Shown: positions 7,603 through 16,928, counted from the stretch's first letter. The stretch is DNA of 64,000 bases from Salana multivorans (GCF_003751805.1 NZ_RKHQ01000002.1:124001-188000), one strand, 5' to 3'. Notes: generated by a model from the sequence alone, not told the origin. A program made the numbers and translations.

Positions 7603-8651
7603 CTCCCGAACATGCGGCGGGAGTCGTCGCGGATCTCGCCGACCAGCTCCTCCAGCACGTCCTCGAGCGTGACCACACCGAGCGGGAGCGCGTCGGTCGC
7701 GACCTCGTACACCGCGGCGAGGTGCGAGCCCGAGGCCTGCATGGCCTGGACCACCGAGCGCAGCGAGTCCGTCGCGAGCACGTGGGGGAGCGGGCGGATG
7801 AGGCTCGGATCGATCGGCTCGTCCCGGATCGCCGGGTCGATCCCGATGATGTCCTTGACGTGCAGGTACCCCACGAGCATCCCGGACCGGCTCGTCACGG
7901 GGAAGCGCGAGTAGCCGATCGCCGCGGCCGCCTCGGCCTCGGCCGGCGTGACGGACTCCGACAGCGTCGTCACCTGGCTCGACGGCAGCAGCACGCTGCG
8001 CACGTCCCGGTCGACGAACTGGAGCGCCCCGAGGAGCAGCTTTTCGTCGTTCAGCTCGATCAGCCCGCCCTCGTGCGACTCCTCGACCAGCTCGGCGACC
8101 TCGTCGCGCGTGAACGCGCTCGTCACCTCCTGCTTCGGGGTCACCCGGATGAGTCGCAGGCACACGTTCGCCACCCCGTTGAGCACCCACAGCACCGGGT
8201 ACAGGATGAACGAGATGAGGACGAGGAACGGCGTGAGCACCATCGCCATCCGGTCCGGACCGGCGAGCGCGATGTTCTTCGGGACCATCTCGCCGAACAC
8301 GACGTGCAGGTACGTGACGAGCGCCAGCGCGATGGTCAGCGCCACCGGGTGCTGCCACCCGGCTGGGATCCCCAGCGCGTCCATCGGGGCCTCGAGCAGG
8401 TGCGCGATGGCGGGCTCGGAGATCGAGCCGAGCGCCAGCGAGCAGATCGTGATGCCGAGCTGCGCGCCCGCCATCATCATCGACACGTGCTTCATGCCGT
8501 AGAGCGTGATCCGGGCGACGGGGTTGCCGTCGGCCGCGCGCGGCTCGATCTTCGTCCGGCGCGCGGAGATGAGCGCGAACTCGGCCCCGACGAAGAAGGC
8601 GTTGAGCACGAGCAGCAGAAGGGTGAGCAGGATGCCCGCGAGGTCACTCAT
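7596..8651 (-). CDS. CNNM/CBS-domain membrane protein (hemolysin C-like family)
   Basis: A 351-residue inner-membrane protein. Residues 1-190 form the CNNM (DUF21) transmembrane domain, with the conserved GAEFALISARRTKIE and FGEMVPKNIAL segments; residues 200-340 form a CBS pair. It lacks the C-terminal CorC_HlyC domain of its neighbour. CNNM proteins are linked to Mg2+ or other cation export; the hemolysin name is historical. The start overlaps the end of the upstream paralogue by eight bases, so they form a two-gene operon and may work as a pair. Confidence 0.9.
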   Translation of the reverse strand: MSDLAGILLTLLLLVLNAFFVGAEFALISARRTKIEPRAADGNPVARITLYGMKHVSMMMAGAQLGITICSLALGSISEPAIAHLLEAPMDALGIPAGWQHPVALTIALALVTYLHVVFGEMVPKNIALAGPDRMAMVLTPFLVLISFILYPVLWVLNGVANVCLRLIRVTPKQEVTSAFTRDEVAELVEESHEGGLIELNDEKLLLGALQFVDRDVRSVLLPSSQVTTLSESVTPAEAEAAAAIGYSRFPVTSRSGMLVGYLHVKDIIGIDPAIRDEPIDPSLIRPLPHVLATDSLRSVVQAMQASGSHLAAVYEVATDALPLGVVTLEDVLEELVGEIRDDSRRMFGRR

Positions 8652-10077
8652 CGACGGCCTCCTCGTTCGTGGCGGAGGTGCTCGCGTCGGAGTCGGTGTC
8701 GTCGTCGGTGGATGCGTCGGGCGTCTCGTGGTCGAGCACGCTCACCTTGAGCTGCTCGACCCGGCGGCCGTCGAGCTCCAGCACCTCGAACCGCAGCACC
8801 TTGGGTCCGACACCGGGCACGTGGGCCGTGGCGATCTCGACGACGTCGCCGATCTTGGCGAACCGCTCGAGCTGGGTGACGACGAGCCCGCCGAGGGTGT
8901 CCCACGCCTCGTCGTCGGGAACGGCGACGTCCAGGATCTCGGTCGCCTCGTCCGTCCGCAGGAGCCCGGACAGCGTCCAGCTCCCGTCGTCGGGGTCGGG
9001 GACCGGCGCCGGTTCGTCGTCGTCGTGCTCGTCGCGCACCTCCCCGACGATCTCCTCGACCAGGTCCTCGAGCGTCACGAGTCCCTCGATCGAGTCGAAC
9101 TCGTTGATGAGGATCGCCATCTGCATGCCGCCGGCGCGCAGGTCGTCGAGCAGCTCGTCCAGCGGGAGCGAGTCGGGGCAGACGATGGCCGGCTTGACCA
9201 GCGGCCCGATCAGCGCGGTCGCGCGCTGGTCGTAGGGAACGGTGAGCGCCGAGCGCACGTGCGCGATGCCGCGGACGTCGGTCTGGGTGTGCCCCTCGTC
9301 GTCCTCGGTGATGTCGATGACGGGAAACCGCGAGTGGCCCGACGTGCGGGCCCGCTCCAGCAGCTCCGCGACGGTGTCGGCGGAGTCCATCACGACCATC
9401 CGCGAGCGCGGCGTCATCGCGTCGTAGGCGCGGCGGTCGCCGAACGCGAGCGAGCGCTCGACGAGCTCCGCCGTGTCCAGGGCCAGCGTCCCCTGCTCGG
9501 CGGAGTGCTTGACGAGCGCCCCCAGCTCCTCCGCGCTGCGCGCCGAGGCGAGCTCCTCCTGCGGCTCGATGCCGACGGCCCGCAGGATGGCGTTGGCCGT
9601 GCCGTTGAACGCGCGGATCGGCCACGCGACGATCTTCGTGAACGCTCGCTGGAACGGGGCGACCGCCTTGGCCGTTGCCATGGGGCGCGCGATCGCGAGG
9701 TTCTTCGGCACGAGCTCGCCGAACACCATCGTGACGACCGTCGCGGTGAGCAGACCGATCGTCACGGCGACCGAGTCGACGGCCGTGTCGGCCACCCCCC
9801 AGCCGGTCAGTGCCGGTGAGATGAGATCGGCGATCGCCGGCCGCGCGAGGAAACCGATCGCGAGGTTGGTGACCGTGATCCCCACCTGGGCGCCGGAGAG
9901 CTGGGTCGACAGCGTCCGCAGGGCGGCCAGGACGCCCTGGGCGCCCTTGTCGCCGCTGTCCGCCAGGGACTCCACCTGGGCGCGCCCGACGGTGATGAAC
10001 GAGAACTCGGCGGCGACGAACGCACCGCAGGCGGCGACGAGCACCATCGCCAGCAGCAGGAGCAGAACCTGGGTCAC
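8644..10077 (-). CDS. CNNM/CBS/CorC_HlyC membrane protein (hemolysin C-like family)
   Basis: A 477-residue paralogue of the next gene: CNNM domain (residues 1-190, with AAEFSFITVGRAQVE and FGELVPKNLAI), CBS pair (about 205-330, ending LVTLEDLVEEIVGEV), CorC_HlyC domain (about 350-435), and an acidic tail rich in Asp, Thr and Ser. It is predicted to transport or sense divalent cations in the cytoplasmic membrane. GTG at 10077 starts an obvious membrane helix (TQVLLLLLAMVL). It is the first gene of the pair. The 267 bases between it and the metallophosphoesterase show no certain promoter for this strand. Confidence 0.9.
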   Translation of the reverse strand: MTQVLLLLLAMVLVAACGAFVAAEFSFITVGRAQVESLADSGDKGAQGVLAALRTLSTQLSGAQVGITVTNLAIGFLARPAIADLISPALTGWGVADTAVDSVAVTIGLLTATVVTMVFGELVPKNLAIARPMATAKAVAPFQRAFTKIVAWPIRAFNGTANAILRAVGIEPQEELASARSAEELGALVKHSAEQGTLALDTAELVERSLAFGDRRAYDAMTPRSRMVVMDSADTVAELLERARTSGHSRFPVIDITEDDEGHTQTDVRGIAHVRSALTVPYDQRATALIGPLVKPAIVCPDSLPLDELLDDLRAGGMQMAILINEFDSIEGLVTLEDLVEEIVGEVRDEHDDDEPAPVPDPDDGSWTLSGLLRTDEATEILDVAVPDDEAWDTLGGLVVTQLERFAKIGDVVEIATAHVPGVGPKVLRFEVLELDGRRVEQLKVSVLDHETPDASTDDDTDSDASTSATNEEAVDE

Positions 10078-10332
10078 GCGTGCTCACCCGCCCGCGTCGG
10101 CATCGAGGCCGACGTCGTGGGACTGTCACCCTCCGAGTCGGGGTCGGGCAGCAGGTCGGCGCTATGGTCGCCGGCGCTGGAAGCGCGCATCGTCTCCATC
10201 CATGACGGTCGATCGGTCGTCCGGATCGTGGCCGGACGGTCAACGAGATGGCGCACCGTCGGTACGCCGGAGGCACCAGGATAAGGGACGCCTGCCCGCG
10301 GAGACGTCCGGGCGTCGCGTCGACGTCCGGGT

Positions 10333-10338
10333 GAGAAT
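10333..10338 (+). promoter_or_regulatory. Candidate -10 box, leaderless
   Basis: GAGAAT is followed by six bases and the GTG of the metallophosphoesterase gene; no ribosome binding site lies between. Confidence 0.4.
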
Positions 10339-10344
10339 GGACAC

Positions 10345-12345
10345 GTGCCCAGCTCCACCACCGCCGACGCCTCGCCCGGCCCCACGCCCCCGCCCGACGC
10401 CCCTGCCGCGTCGCCGCGTCGGCGCGGTCCCGCCTGGTGGCACGCCGCGCCCGTGTGGGTGCGTCGAACGGTGCGCCAGCTCACCATCGTCGGCTGCACG
10501 GGCGTGATCGCGCTGCTGCTCGGCGTCTTCACGGCCTCGGCGACGACGAGCCTCGGCCCGCACGAGGCGCGCATCGCGACGAACGTGAGCCACGTGATCC
10601 GGGTGGACCTCGGGCCGCTCGGATCGCTCGAGATCCCCTCGCCGGCACCGTGGCCGCTCGGCGTCCAGGTGGACGTCGGCGAGATCCCGGCCACGCTCAC
10701 GGAGGTCGAGAACCCGCTCCAGTCGCTCAGCGGCGACGTCGCCGCCTACGCCGCGTTCTTCGCCGACCCGCGGGCGGGGATCGAGGACGCGGCGCTCGCG
10801 CTCGTGAACGACGCCGCCCGTCGCACGGTGCTGGTGTGGTCGCTCCTGCTCGTCGCCGTCGCGATCGGCCAGCTCGCGGCCGGCGGGCTGCTGCGTCGCG
10901 AGGTCCGTGAGAAGCTGCGTCGCGCCGGCGTCGCCCCGCTCGCCGCCACCACGGCGCTGGCCGTCCTTGCCGTCCCGCTCAGCGCCGCGCTCACCGCGCG
11001 CCCCGAGACGGGACGCCCCTCCGCCGTCCTGTCCGAGCTCGGTGGGCCGTTGGCCGAGGCGCGCGTGAGCGGCCAGGTCGCGGCGCTGCTCGACAGCTAC
11101 GGCGAGCGCGCGCTCGAGGAGCTGCGGAAGAACGACGAGTTCTACGCCGAGCTCGCCACGAACGTCCGCGCCGCCTACGCGGAGGACGCCGAGCCGCTCG
11201 CGCCGCGCCGTCCGCTCGCGCCCGTCGTGCCGGAGCCCGCGGCGAGCGAGACCCCGACGCCGGACGCGACCGAGAGTCCGACGGCGGACGTGAGTCCGAC
11301 CGAGGACGCGACGGAGACCCCGACGGAGGACGCCAGCCCGACCTCCAGCCCCAGCCCGTCGCCGAGCCCCTCCCCGACCCGCGACCTCCTGCCGCCGGAC
11401 CCGGTGACGCTGCTCGTCATCTCGGACAACCACTGCAACATGGGGATGGGCCCGGTCTTCGGCGAGCTGGCGCGCCAGTCGCAGGCCGACGTCATCCTCA
11501 ACGCCGGCGACTCGACGCTGGGCGGATCGAGCGTCGAGTCGATCTGCATCGACCAGATCGCGAAGGGGCTGCCGGCCGACGTGCCCGTGGTCGTCGCCGA
11601 CGGGAACCACGACTCGAGCGAGACCTCGGCCCAGGAGGCCAAGGTCGGCTGGCGCGTGCTGGACGGCGGCGTCATCGAGGTCGAGGGCCTCACGATCGTC
11701 GGGAACGTCGACTCGCGGCTGACGTCGGTCACGCTCGGCAACCGCGAGTACGCCACGCGCGGCGAGGCCGCCCAGGTCGTCACCGATGCCGCCTGCGCCG
11801 CCGTCGGGCGGACCGCCGCCAGCCCGGAGGCCAGCCGGGACGCGACCCCGGACGCCAGCCCGAGCGGCCGCGACGACGCGACCGGGGACGCCGGACGCGC
11901 TGCGGACGGCAACGACAACGACGACGCAGCCGACGCCGATGCGGCCGACGACGACGCAGCGGACGGCGACGACGTGGTCGACATCCTCCTGCTCCACGAC
12001 CCCTACACGGGGGCGCGCGTCATGCAGTCGGGCTGCGTCGGGCTCGAGATCAGCGGCCACCTGCACCGTCGGGTCGGACCGACCCAGCAGGGGCTCGGCG
12101 TCGTCTACCTCAGCGCCTCCAGCGGCGGAGCGAAGGAGGGCTCGGTGCCGATCGGTCCGCTCCAGGCGGACGCCTACGTCACGGTCATCTCCTACGACCG
12201 CGCCAACCACGTGCCGCTCGCGCTGCGGGAGATCACGCTCGGGCGCGACCGGCAGGTGACGCTGGGGGAGTGGGAGGCGTTCCCGGTGCGCCCGACCGAG
12301 CCCGTGACGGCGGACCTCTCCGTCGAGGCCTGGCCCAACCGCTGA
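10345..12345 (+). CDS. Membrane-anchored metallophosphoesterase
   Basis: A 666-residue protein with membrane helices near residues 47-66, 165-187 and 205-221, a Pro/Ser/Thr-rich linker (about 290-345) and a calcineurin-like phosphoesterase domain (353-640). The metal-binding motifs are in order: ISDNHCN (about 358), NAGDST (about 389), DGNHDS (about 418), LLHDPY (about 551) and SGHLHRR (about 569). Between the third and fourth motif lies an unusual low-complexity insert of about 50 residues rich in Asp and Ala (about 491-544). The catalytic domain probably faces outward. The substrate is unknown. The gene ends against a strong shared terminator with dps. Confidence 0.85.
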   Translation: MPSSTTADASPGPTPPPDAPAASPRRRGPAWWHAAPVWVRRTVRQLTIVGCTGVIALLLGVFTASATTSLGPHEARIATNVSHVIRVDLGPLGSLEIPSPAPWPLGVQVDVGEIPATLTEVENPLQSLSGDVAAYAAFFADPRAGIEDAALALVNDAARRTVLVWSLLLVAVAIGQLAAGGLLRREVREKLRRAGVAPLAATTALAVLAVPLSAALTARPETGRPSAVLSELGGPLAEARVSGQVAALLDSYGERALEELRKNDEFYAELATNVRAAYAEDAEPLAPRRPLAPVVPEPAASETPTPDATESPTADVSPTEDATETPTEDASPTSSPSPSPSPSPTRDLLPPDPVTLLVISDNHCNMGMGPVFGELARQSQADVILNAGDSTLGGSSVESICIDQIAKGLPADVPVVVADGNHDSSETSAQEAKVGWRVLDGGVIEVEGLTIVGNVDSRLTSVTLGNREYATRGEAAQVVTDAACAAVGRTAASPEASRDATPDASPSGRDDATGDAGRAADGNDNDDAADADAADDDAADGDDVVDILLLHDPYTGARVMQSGCVGLEISGHLHRRVGPTQQGLGVVYLSASSGGAKEGSVPIGPLQADAYVTVISYDRANHVPLALREITLGRDRQVTLGEWEAFPVRPTEPVTADLSVEAWPNR

Positions 12346-12361
12346 TCGCAGGAGCACGAGA

Positions 12362-12402
12362 ACGGGCCGGGTCGCGTCGGCTCCCGACGCGACCCGGCCC
12401 GT
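12362..12402. terminator. Bidirectional terminator hairpin
   Basis: A perfect 19-base stem (12362-12380 with 12384-12402) and a 3-base loop sit between the convergent ends of the metallophosphoesterase and dps genes. It can serve both strands. Confidence 0.85.
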
Positions 12403-12418
12403 GATCGAGCGGTGGACC

Positions 12419-12865
12419 TCAGTGCGAGGCGCGGAACATCCAGGCCTGCTTCTCCAGGCCGAAGGCGATCCCGGTGAGCAGGTCCTGCGACGGCAGGTCG
12501 GCCTCGAGCTCGGGCAGCTCGCCCTGGATCCGCTCGCCGGCCGCCGTGAGGCGCTCGGCGAACTGCTGGATGACCTTGTCGGCGGCGACCGCGCCGGCCT
12601 CGTAGGCCTCGACGGCGGAGGTGGACGCGACCGTGGCCGCGCGACCGTCCGGGTGCTCGCCGAGCGCTGCGAGACGCTCCGCGACGTCGTCGGACCACAC
12701 GCGCAGCTCGGCCACGACGTCGTCGAGCTGGAGGTGAACCGAGCGGAACTGCGGGCCGTACACGTTCCAGTGGGCCTGCTTCGCCTGGAGCGAGAGGTCG
12801 ATGAGGTCGACGAGGGCCTGCTGCAGGCTCGCGGCGACGATCTCGGGGGTCTTCTTCTCGGACAC
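12419..12865 (-). CDS. dps: Dps family DNA-binding ferritin-like protein
   Basis: A 148-residue four-helix Dps protein. The inter-subunit ferroxidase ligands are present in the standard spacing: His32 in QAHWNVYG, His44, Asp59 and Glu63. Dps dodecamers store iron, use hydrogen peroxide to oxidise Fe2+ and protect DNA in starvation or oxidative stress. Start: GTG with a GGAGG ribosome site. The N-terminus is short (SEKKTPE), with few positive charges, so DNA binding may be weak. It is transcribed alone. Confidence 0.9.
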   Translation of the reverse strand: MSEKKTPEIVAASLQQALVDLIDLSLQAKQAHWNVYGPQFRSVHLQLDDVVAELRVWSDDVAERLAALGEHPDGRAATVASTSAVEAYEAGAVAADKVIQQFAERLTAAGERIQGELPELEADLPSQDLLTGIAFGLEKQAWMFRASH

Positions 12866-12985
12866 GGTTCCTCCTTGAGTAGGGATCGGTCGCGGGGTGG
12901 CCGCTGTCGGGACAACGCCCTCCCCACCCCCGATTGTTCCGCACGCGACCTCCCGGCGGGTCGGGTTCGTCGGCCCGGTGGCCTC

Positions 12986-12991
12986 TACGGT
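12986..12991 (+). promoter_or_regulatory. -10 box of a leaderless promoter
   Basis: TACGGT, six bases, then GTG of the MFS gene. No ribosome binding site is present. Confidence 0.5.
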
Positions 12992-12997
12992 GGGTCC

Positions 12998-14332
12998 GTG
13001 GGAGAACGGGCGACGGCGGCGAGCGACGGCCTCGGCGCCGCGTCCGTCGTCGGCCGGCTGGCCCCGATGATCTACGGTCCGACGCTGCTGTTCTCGATCG
13101 GCGAGGGCGCGGTCCTGCCGCTGCTGCCCGTCCTGGCGACGCGGCTGGGCGCCGACGTCGCGACGGCCGCCCTCGTCGGCACGATGCTCGTGGTCGGCGA
13201 GCTCATCGGGAGCATCCCGGCCGGGGTCGCCGTGACGCGGATCGGCGAGCGGTGGAGCATGGCGATCGCCGCTGCCGTCGCCTTCGTCGGCGTTCTGCTC
13301 ATGGCGTGGTCGCCCGGCGTGCCGGTGCTCCTGGCCTCGGCGCTCCTCGTCGGGCTCAGCTCGGCGACCTTCGGCGTCGCGCGCCTCGCGTTCATGACGC
13401 TGCGCGTCCCGTTCTCCTTCCGCGCCCGCTCGCTCTCGCTGCTCGGCGGAACGGGGCGGCTCGGGCTGTTCCTCGGCCCGTTCATCGCGGCCGGACTGCT
13501 CGCGCTCACCGGGTCCGACACGGCGACGCTCTGGCTGTTCGCCGCGCTGCTCGTTGGCGTCGTCCTGCTCGTCCTGCTGGGGCCCGATCCCGAGCGCGCC
13601 GTGCCCGTGCAGGTCGTGCCGGCGGCGTCCGGGCCGGTCGTGCCGGTTGCCCCGGTCGCGCCGGCTGACGGCACCGGATCGCCGGCGCGGGCCGGGTCAC
13701 GTCCCGGCGTGTGGCGCACGACGTGGCACTTCCGCGACGTCCTGAGCCGGCTCGGCCTCGCGGCCGCGGCGCTGTCGGCCGTCCGCTCGGCGCGCCAGAT
13801 CGTGCTGCCGCTGTGGGGCGTGTCGCTGGGGATGGACGCGGGGTCGATCGCGCTCGTCGTCGGTGTCTCCGGCGCCGTCGACTTCGCCCTGTTCTACGCG
13901 AGCGGCCAGGTGATGGACCGGTTCGGGCGGCTGTGGGCGACGCTGCCGGCCTGCCTCCTCATGGGCGTCGGGTTCCTCGCGCTGGCGCTGACGCACGACG
14001 TGTCCGGCGCGCCAAGGTGGTTCCTCGCGCTCGGCATCGTCCTCGGGCTCGGCAACGGGCTGTCCAGCGGCAGCCTCATGACGCTCGGCGCCGACCTGGC
14101 GCCGCGGGAGGACCCGGCTCCGTTCCTCGGGTCGTGGCGCACCCTCCAGACCGCGGGCGGAGCGCTCACGCCGGCGATGGTCTCGGCCGTCACGGCGCTG
14201 GGCTCCATCTCGCTCGCGGTGGGACTCGTCGGCGTCATCGGGCTCGCCGGCGCGGTCGGGTTCCGCCGCTGGATCCCGCGGTTCGTCCCGCCGCCGGCGC
14301 GCGCGGGGAGAGCGACGCGGGACCGGGAATAG
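12998..14332 (+). CDS. MFS transporter
   Basis: A 444-residue protein with about 12 hydrophobic helices in two halves, separated by a Val/Pro/Ala-rich cytoplasmic loop (about residues 205-240). The loop between TM2 and TM3 has a weak version of the MFS signature (AVTRIGERWSMAI). The substrate is unknown; drug or sugar export is plausible for this group. It has its own leaderless promoter. Only about 100 bases separate it from the LLM/MarR/FMN-reductase operon on the same strand, so it may be co-regulated but is probably a separate unit. Confidence 0.8.
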   Translation: MGERATAASDGLGAASVVGRLAPMIYGPTLLFSIGEGAVLPLLPVLATRLGADVATAALVGTMLVVGELIGSIPAGVAVTRIGERWSMAIAAAVAFVGVLLMAWSPGVPVLLASALLVGLSSATFGVARLAFMTLRVPFSFRARSLSLLGGTGRLGLFLGPFIAAGLLALTGSDTATLWLFAALLVGVVLLVLLGPDPERAVPVQVVPAASGPVVPVAPVAPADGTGSPARAGSRPGVWRTTWHFRDVLSRLGLAAAALSAVRSARQIVLPLWGVSLGMDAGSIALVVGVSGAVDFALFYASGQVMDRFGRLWATLPACLLMGVGFLALALTHDVSGAPRWFLALGIVLGLGNGLSSGSLMTLGADLAPREDPAPFLGSWRTLQTAGGALTPAMVSAVTALGSISLAVGLVGVIGLAGAVGFRRWIPRFVPPPARAGRATRDRE

Positions 14333-14350
14333 GACGCCCGGAGTCGCCGT

Positions 14351-14394
14351 TGTCCTCACTAGTCCATGCAGATGCATGTAAATTGACGAGGACA
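14351..14394. promoter_or_regulatory. Nested inverted repeats, candidate MarR operator
   Basis: An inner perfect palindrome CATGCA-GA-TGCATG (14365-14378) lies inside an outer inverted repeat TGTCCTC (14351-14357) and GAGGACA (14388-14394). The element is 39 bases before the LLM gene, whose second gene encodes a MarR regulator, the usual position for an autoregulated operator. Confidence 0.5.
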
Positions 14395-14432
14395 GACGAC
14401 AGCGCCGATCCCGGCGCACCCAGGAGGTCACG

Positions 14433-15626
14433 ATGACCGGCATGCAGTTCGGCATCTTCACCGTCGGCGACGTCACCGCCGACCCCACCACCGGTCGCAC
14501 CCCGACCGAGCACGAGCGGATCAAGGCGATGATGACCATCGCCAAGCACGCGGAGGACGTCGGCCTCGACGTGTTCGCGACGGGGGAGCACCACAACGAG
14601 CCCTTCGTGCCCAGCTCGCCCGCCGCGATGCTCGGCTACCTGGCCGGCGTGACGGAGCGGATCATCCTCTCGACGTCGACGACGCTCATCACCACGAACG
14701 ACCCCGTGCGCATCGCCGAGGAGTTCGCGATGCTCCAGCACCTCGCCGACGGCCGCGTCGACCTCATGCTGGGCCGCGGCAACACCCCGCCCGTCTACCC
14801 GTGGTTCGGCCAGGACGGTCGCAACGCGCTGCCGCTCACGATCGAGAACTACGAGCTGCTGCGTCGCCTCTGGGACGAGCACACGGTCACCTGGTCGGGC
14901 CGGTTCCGCGCCCCGCTGCAGGGGTTCACCTCGACGCCGCGACCCCTCGACGGCGTCGCGCCGTTCGTGTGGCACGGCTCGATCCGCACGCCCCAGGTCG
15001 CGGAGCTCGCCGCGTTCTACGGCGACGGCTTCTTCGCCAACCACATCTTCTGGCCGCGCCAGCACTTCGCCCGGCTCGTCGGGCTCTACCGTGAGCGGTA
15101 CGAGCACTACGGGCACGGCCGCGCCGACCAGGCGATCGTCGGCCTCGGCGGGCAGGTGTTCCTCCGGCCGCGCTCGCAGGACGCCGTCGCCGAGTTCCGG
15201 CCCTACTTCGACAACGCCCCCGTGTACGGGCACGGCCCGAGCCTCGAGGAGTTCACCTCGCAGACGCCGCTCACGGTCGGCTCGCCGCAGGAGGTCATCG
15301 ACAAGACGCTCACGTTCCGCGAGACCTTCGGGGACTACCAGCGCCAGCTCTTCCTGCTCGACCACGCGGGCCTGCCGCTGCGGACCGTGCTCGAGCAGCT
15401 CGACCTGCTCGGCGGTGAGGTCGTGCCCGTGCTGCGTCGCGAGCTCGACGCGATGCGGCCGGCGGACGTCCCGGGCGGCCCGACGCACGGCGCCCGCGTG
15501 GCGGCGCGGTACGCCGCCGCGTCCGTCGTCGGCGAGGCGGTCTCGGACGACGTCGCGGCGCAGGAGCGCAACGAGCACGACACCCCCGGCCTGGTCGACG
15601 ACGCCTACGTCGTCGGGCAGCGATGA
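14433..15626 (+). CDS. LLM-class flavin-dependent oxidoreductase
   Basis: A 397-residue luciferase-like monooxygenase with the TIM-barrel start QFGIFTVGD, the GEHHNEPFVPSSP loop and LMLGRGNTPPVYPWFG. These enzymes use reduced flavin and O2 and need a partner reductase, which is encoded two genes downstream. An AGGAGG ribosome site precedes the ATG. The stop overlaps the MarR gene (ATGA). The last 45 residues are polar and loosely conserved. The substrate is unknown. Regulation by the operon's own MarR protein at the palindrome upstream is likely. Confidence 0.9.
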   Translation: MTGMQFGIFTVGDVTADPTTGRTPTEHERIKAMMTIAKHAEDVGLDVFATGEHHNEPFVPSSPAAMLGYLAGVTERIILSTSTTLITTNDPVRIAEEFAMLQHLADGRVDLMLGRGNTPPVYPWFGQDGRNALPLTIENYELLRRLWDEHTVTWSGRFRAPLQGFTSTPRPLDGVAPFVWHGSIRTPQVAELAAFYGDGFFANHIFWPRQHFARLVGLYRERYEHYGHGRADQAIVGLGGQVFLRPRSQDAVAEFRPYFDNAPVYGHGPSLEEFTSQTPLTVGSPQEVIDKTLTFRETFGDYQRQLFLLDHAGLPLRTVLEQLDLLGGEVVPVLRRELDAMRPADVPGGPTHGARVAARYAAASVVGEAVSDDVAAQERNEHDTPGLVDDAYVVGQR

Positions 15627-16171
15627 CGGAGCCGACGCGGCCGAGCGGGCCGACGCGGCCGAGCGGGCCGGGATCGGGACTGCCGCCCGTCCGCGTCGCC
15701 CAGGAGGCGTGGCGCGAGCTGCTGCGGACCTCGACGGTGCTGCTGCGCGACTTCGAGGCCGCCGGCGACTTCGGTGAGCTGTCCGTCCGGGAGTACGACG
15801 TGCTGCGGGCGCTCGCCGAGAGCGGCGGCGCGGACGCCTGCGGCGGGCTGCGGCTCGGGGCGCTCGCGGAGGCGACCTACCTGCCGCAGCCCAGCATGAG
15901 CCGGCTCGTCGAGCGGCTCGAGGGCCGCGGGCTCGTCGCCCGGGAGTCCTCCCCGGGGGACGGACGCGGGACGCTCGTCTGCCTCACCGAGGCCGGGCGG
16001 GCCGCGCAGCGCGCCGTCGGGCGGCGCCACGTCCGCTCGATCCAGGCGGCGCTCGCGCCGCTGTCCGTCGACGAGCTCGCGCTGCTGACCGACCTGGTCG
16101 CCCGGCTGCGGGCACACGCCGAGCTGGCCGGTGCCGGCGACCACCAGACCTTCAAGAGGGACGCATCATGA
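15623..16171 (+). CDS. MarR family transcriptional regulator
   Basis: A 182-residue winged-helix protein. After a flexible N-terminus containing two copies of TRPSGP (an 18-base DNA repeat), the MarR core has the recognition helix in ATYLPQPSMSRLVERLEGRGLV and the wing RESSPGDGRGTLVCLTEAGR. The start overlaps the LLM stop and its stop overlaps the reductase start, so the three are translationally coupled. It probably represses the operon and releases on a small ligand or oxidant. Confidence 0.9.
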   Translation: MTEPTRPSGPTRPSGPGSGLPPVRVAQEAWRELLRTSTVLLRDFEAAGDFGELSVREYDVLRALAESGGADACGGLRLGALAEATYLPQPSMSRLVERLEGRGLVARESSPGDGRGTLVCLTEAGRAAQRAVGRRHVRSIQAALAPLSVDELALLTDLVARLRAHAELAGAGDHQTFKRDAS

Positions 16172-16839
16172 ACCACCCCGCCGACCCGACGCCCCGTCGA
16201 CTGCCCGCCAGCCTCGCTGCCGTGGTCGCGGAGGCCGTCCCCGCGGGATCGCCCGACCGGTCCGCGCGGGACGCGGCCGTCGGCCCCGCCCCCGCGCGCT
16301 CGCTCCGGCTGGTCGGGCTCTCCGGCGGCGTCGGTGAGCCGTCGAGCACGACGACGCTGGTCGACCTCGTGCTCACCGAGGCGGCGCGCCGGCTGCGGGA
16401 GCAGGGCCACGAGGTCGACGTCGACGTCGTGGAGGTTCGCGAGATCGCCCGCGACGCGACCGACGAGGTGCTCGGCGGCCTGCGCACGCCGCGTCTGGAC
16501 GCCGCGATGCGGACGATCGAGGCCGCGGACGGGCTGGTCGTCGCGACGCCGGTGTTCCGCGGCTCGTACGCCGGCGTGCTCAAGACCGTCCTCGACCTCC
16601 TCGAGGCCGGCTCGCTGCGCGGCATCCCGACCGTGCTCGCCGCAACGAGCGGCACGGCTCGCCACACGCTGGTGACCGAGCACGCCCTGCGCCCGCTCCT
16701 GTCCTACCTCGGCGCGCTCACGCTGCCGACGACCGTCGTCGCGACGCCCGACGAGCTCGTCCTCGGCACGCGGCCGGTGCCGGAGCTGGCGAGCCGGATC
16801 GAGCGCGCGGGCGGAGAGCTCGCGACCCACCTGAGCTGA
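16168..16839 (+). CDS. NAD(P)H-dependent FMN reductase
   Basis: A 223-residue flavodoxin-fold protein. After a variable 45-residue N-terminus comes LVGLSGGVGEPSSTTTLVDLV (phosphate-binding loop for FMN), then DGLVVATPVFRGSYAGVLKTVLDLL and a final Rossmann-like part. This is the two-component reductase type (CE1759-like) that supplies FMNH2 to LLM monooxygenases. It is the last gene of the operon. The 89 bases after the stop contain GC-rich repeats that may act as a terminator, but no clean stem is seen. Confidence 0.85.
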   Translation: MNHPADPTPRRLPASLAAVVAEAVPAGSPDRSARDAAVGPAPARSLRLVGLSGGVGEPSSTTTLVDLVLTEAARRLREQGHEVDVDVVEVREIARDATDEVLGGLRTPRLDAAMRTIEAADGLVVATPVFRGSYAGVLKTVLDLLEAGSLRGIPTVLAATSGTARHTLVTEHALRPLLSYLGALTLPTTVVATPDELVLGTRPVPELASRIERAGGELATHLS

Positions 16840-16928
16840 GGCGGAGCCACCCGCCCGTCGACGAGGACCCCGCGGGGGTGTCGCCGGACGGCCCGGAGGA
16901 CGGCGGGCGGTCGGAGTAGGCTGGGCGG

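Noticed and set aside
7596-10077. Haemolysin toxins
   Set aside because: The domain order (CNNM plus CBS, with CorC_HlyC in one) is that of a cation-transport family; the haemolysin name is historical.
10240-12927. An 895-codon open frame on the minus strand opposite the metallophosphoesterase and dps genes
   Set aside because: It has no recognisable domain and is Arg/Val/Asp-biased. It arises because the third positions of the real genes are almost all G or C, leaving few stops on the opposite strand.
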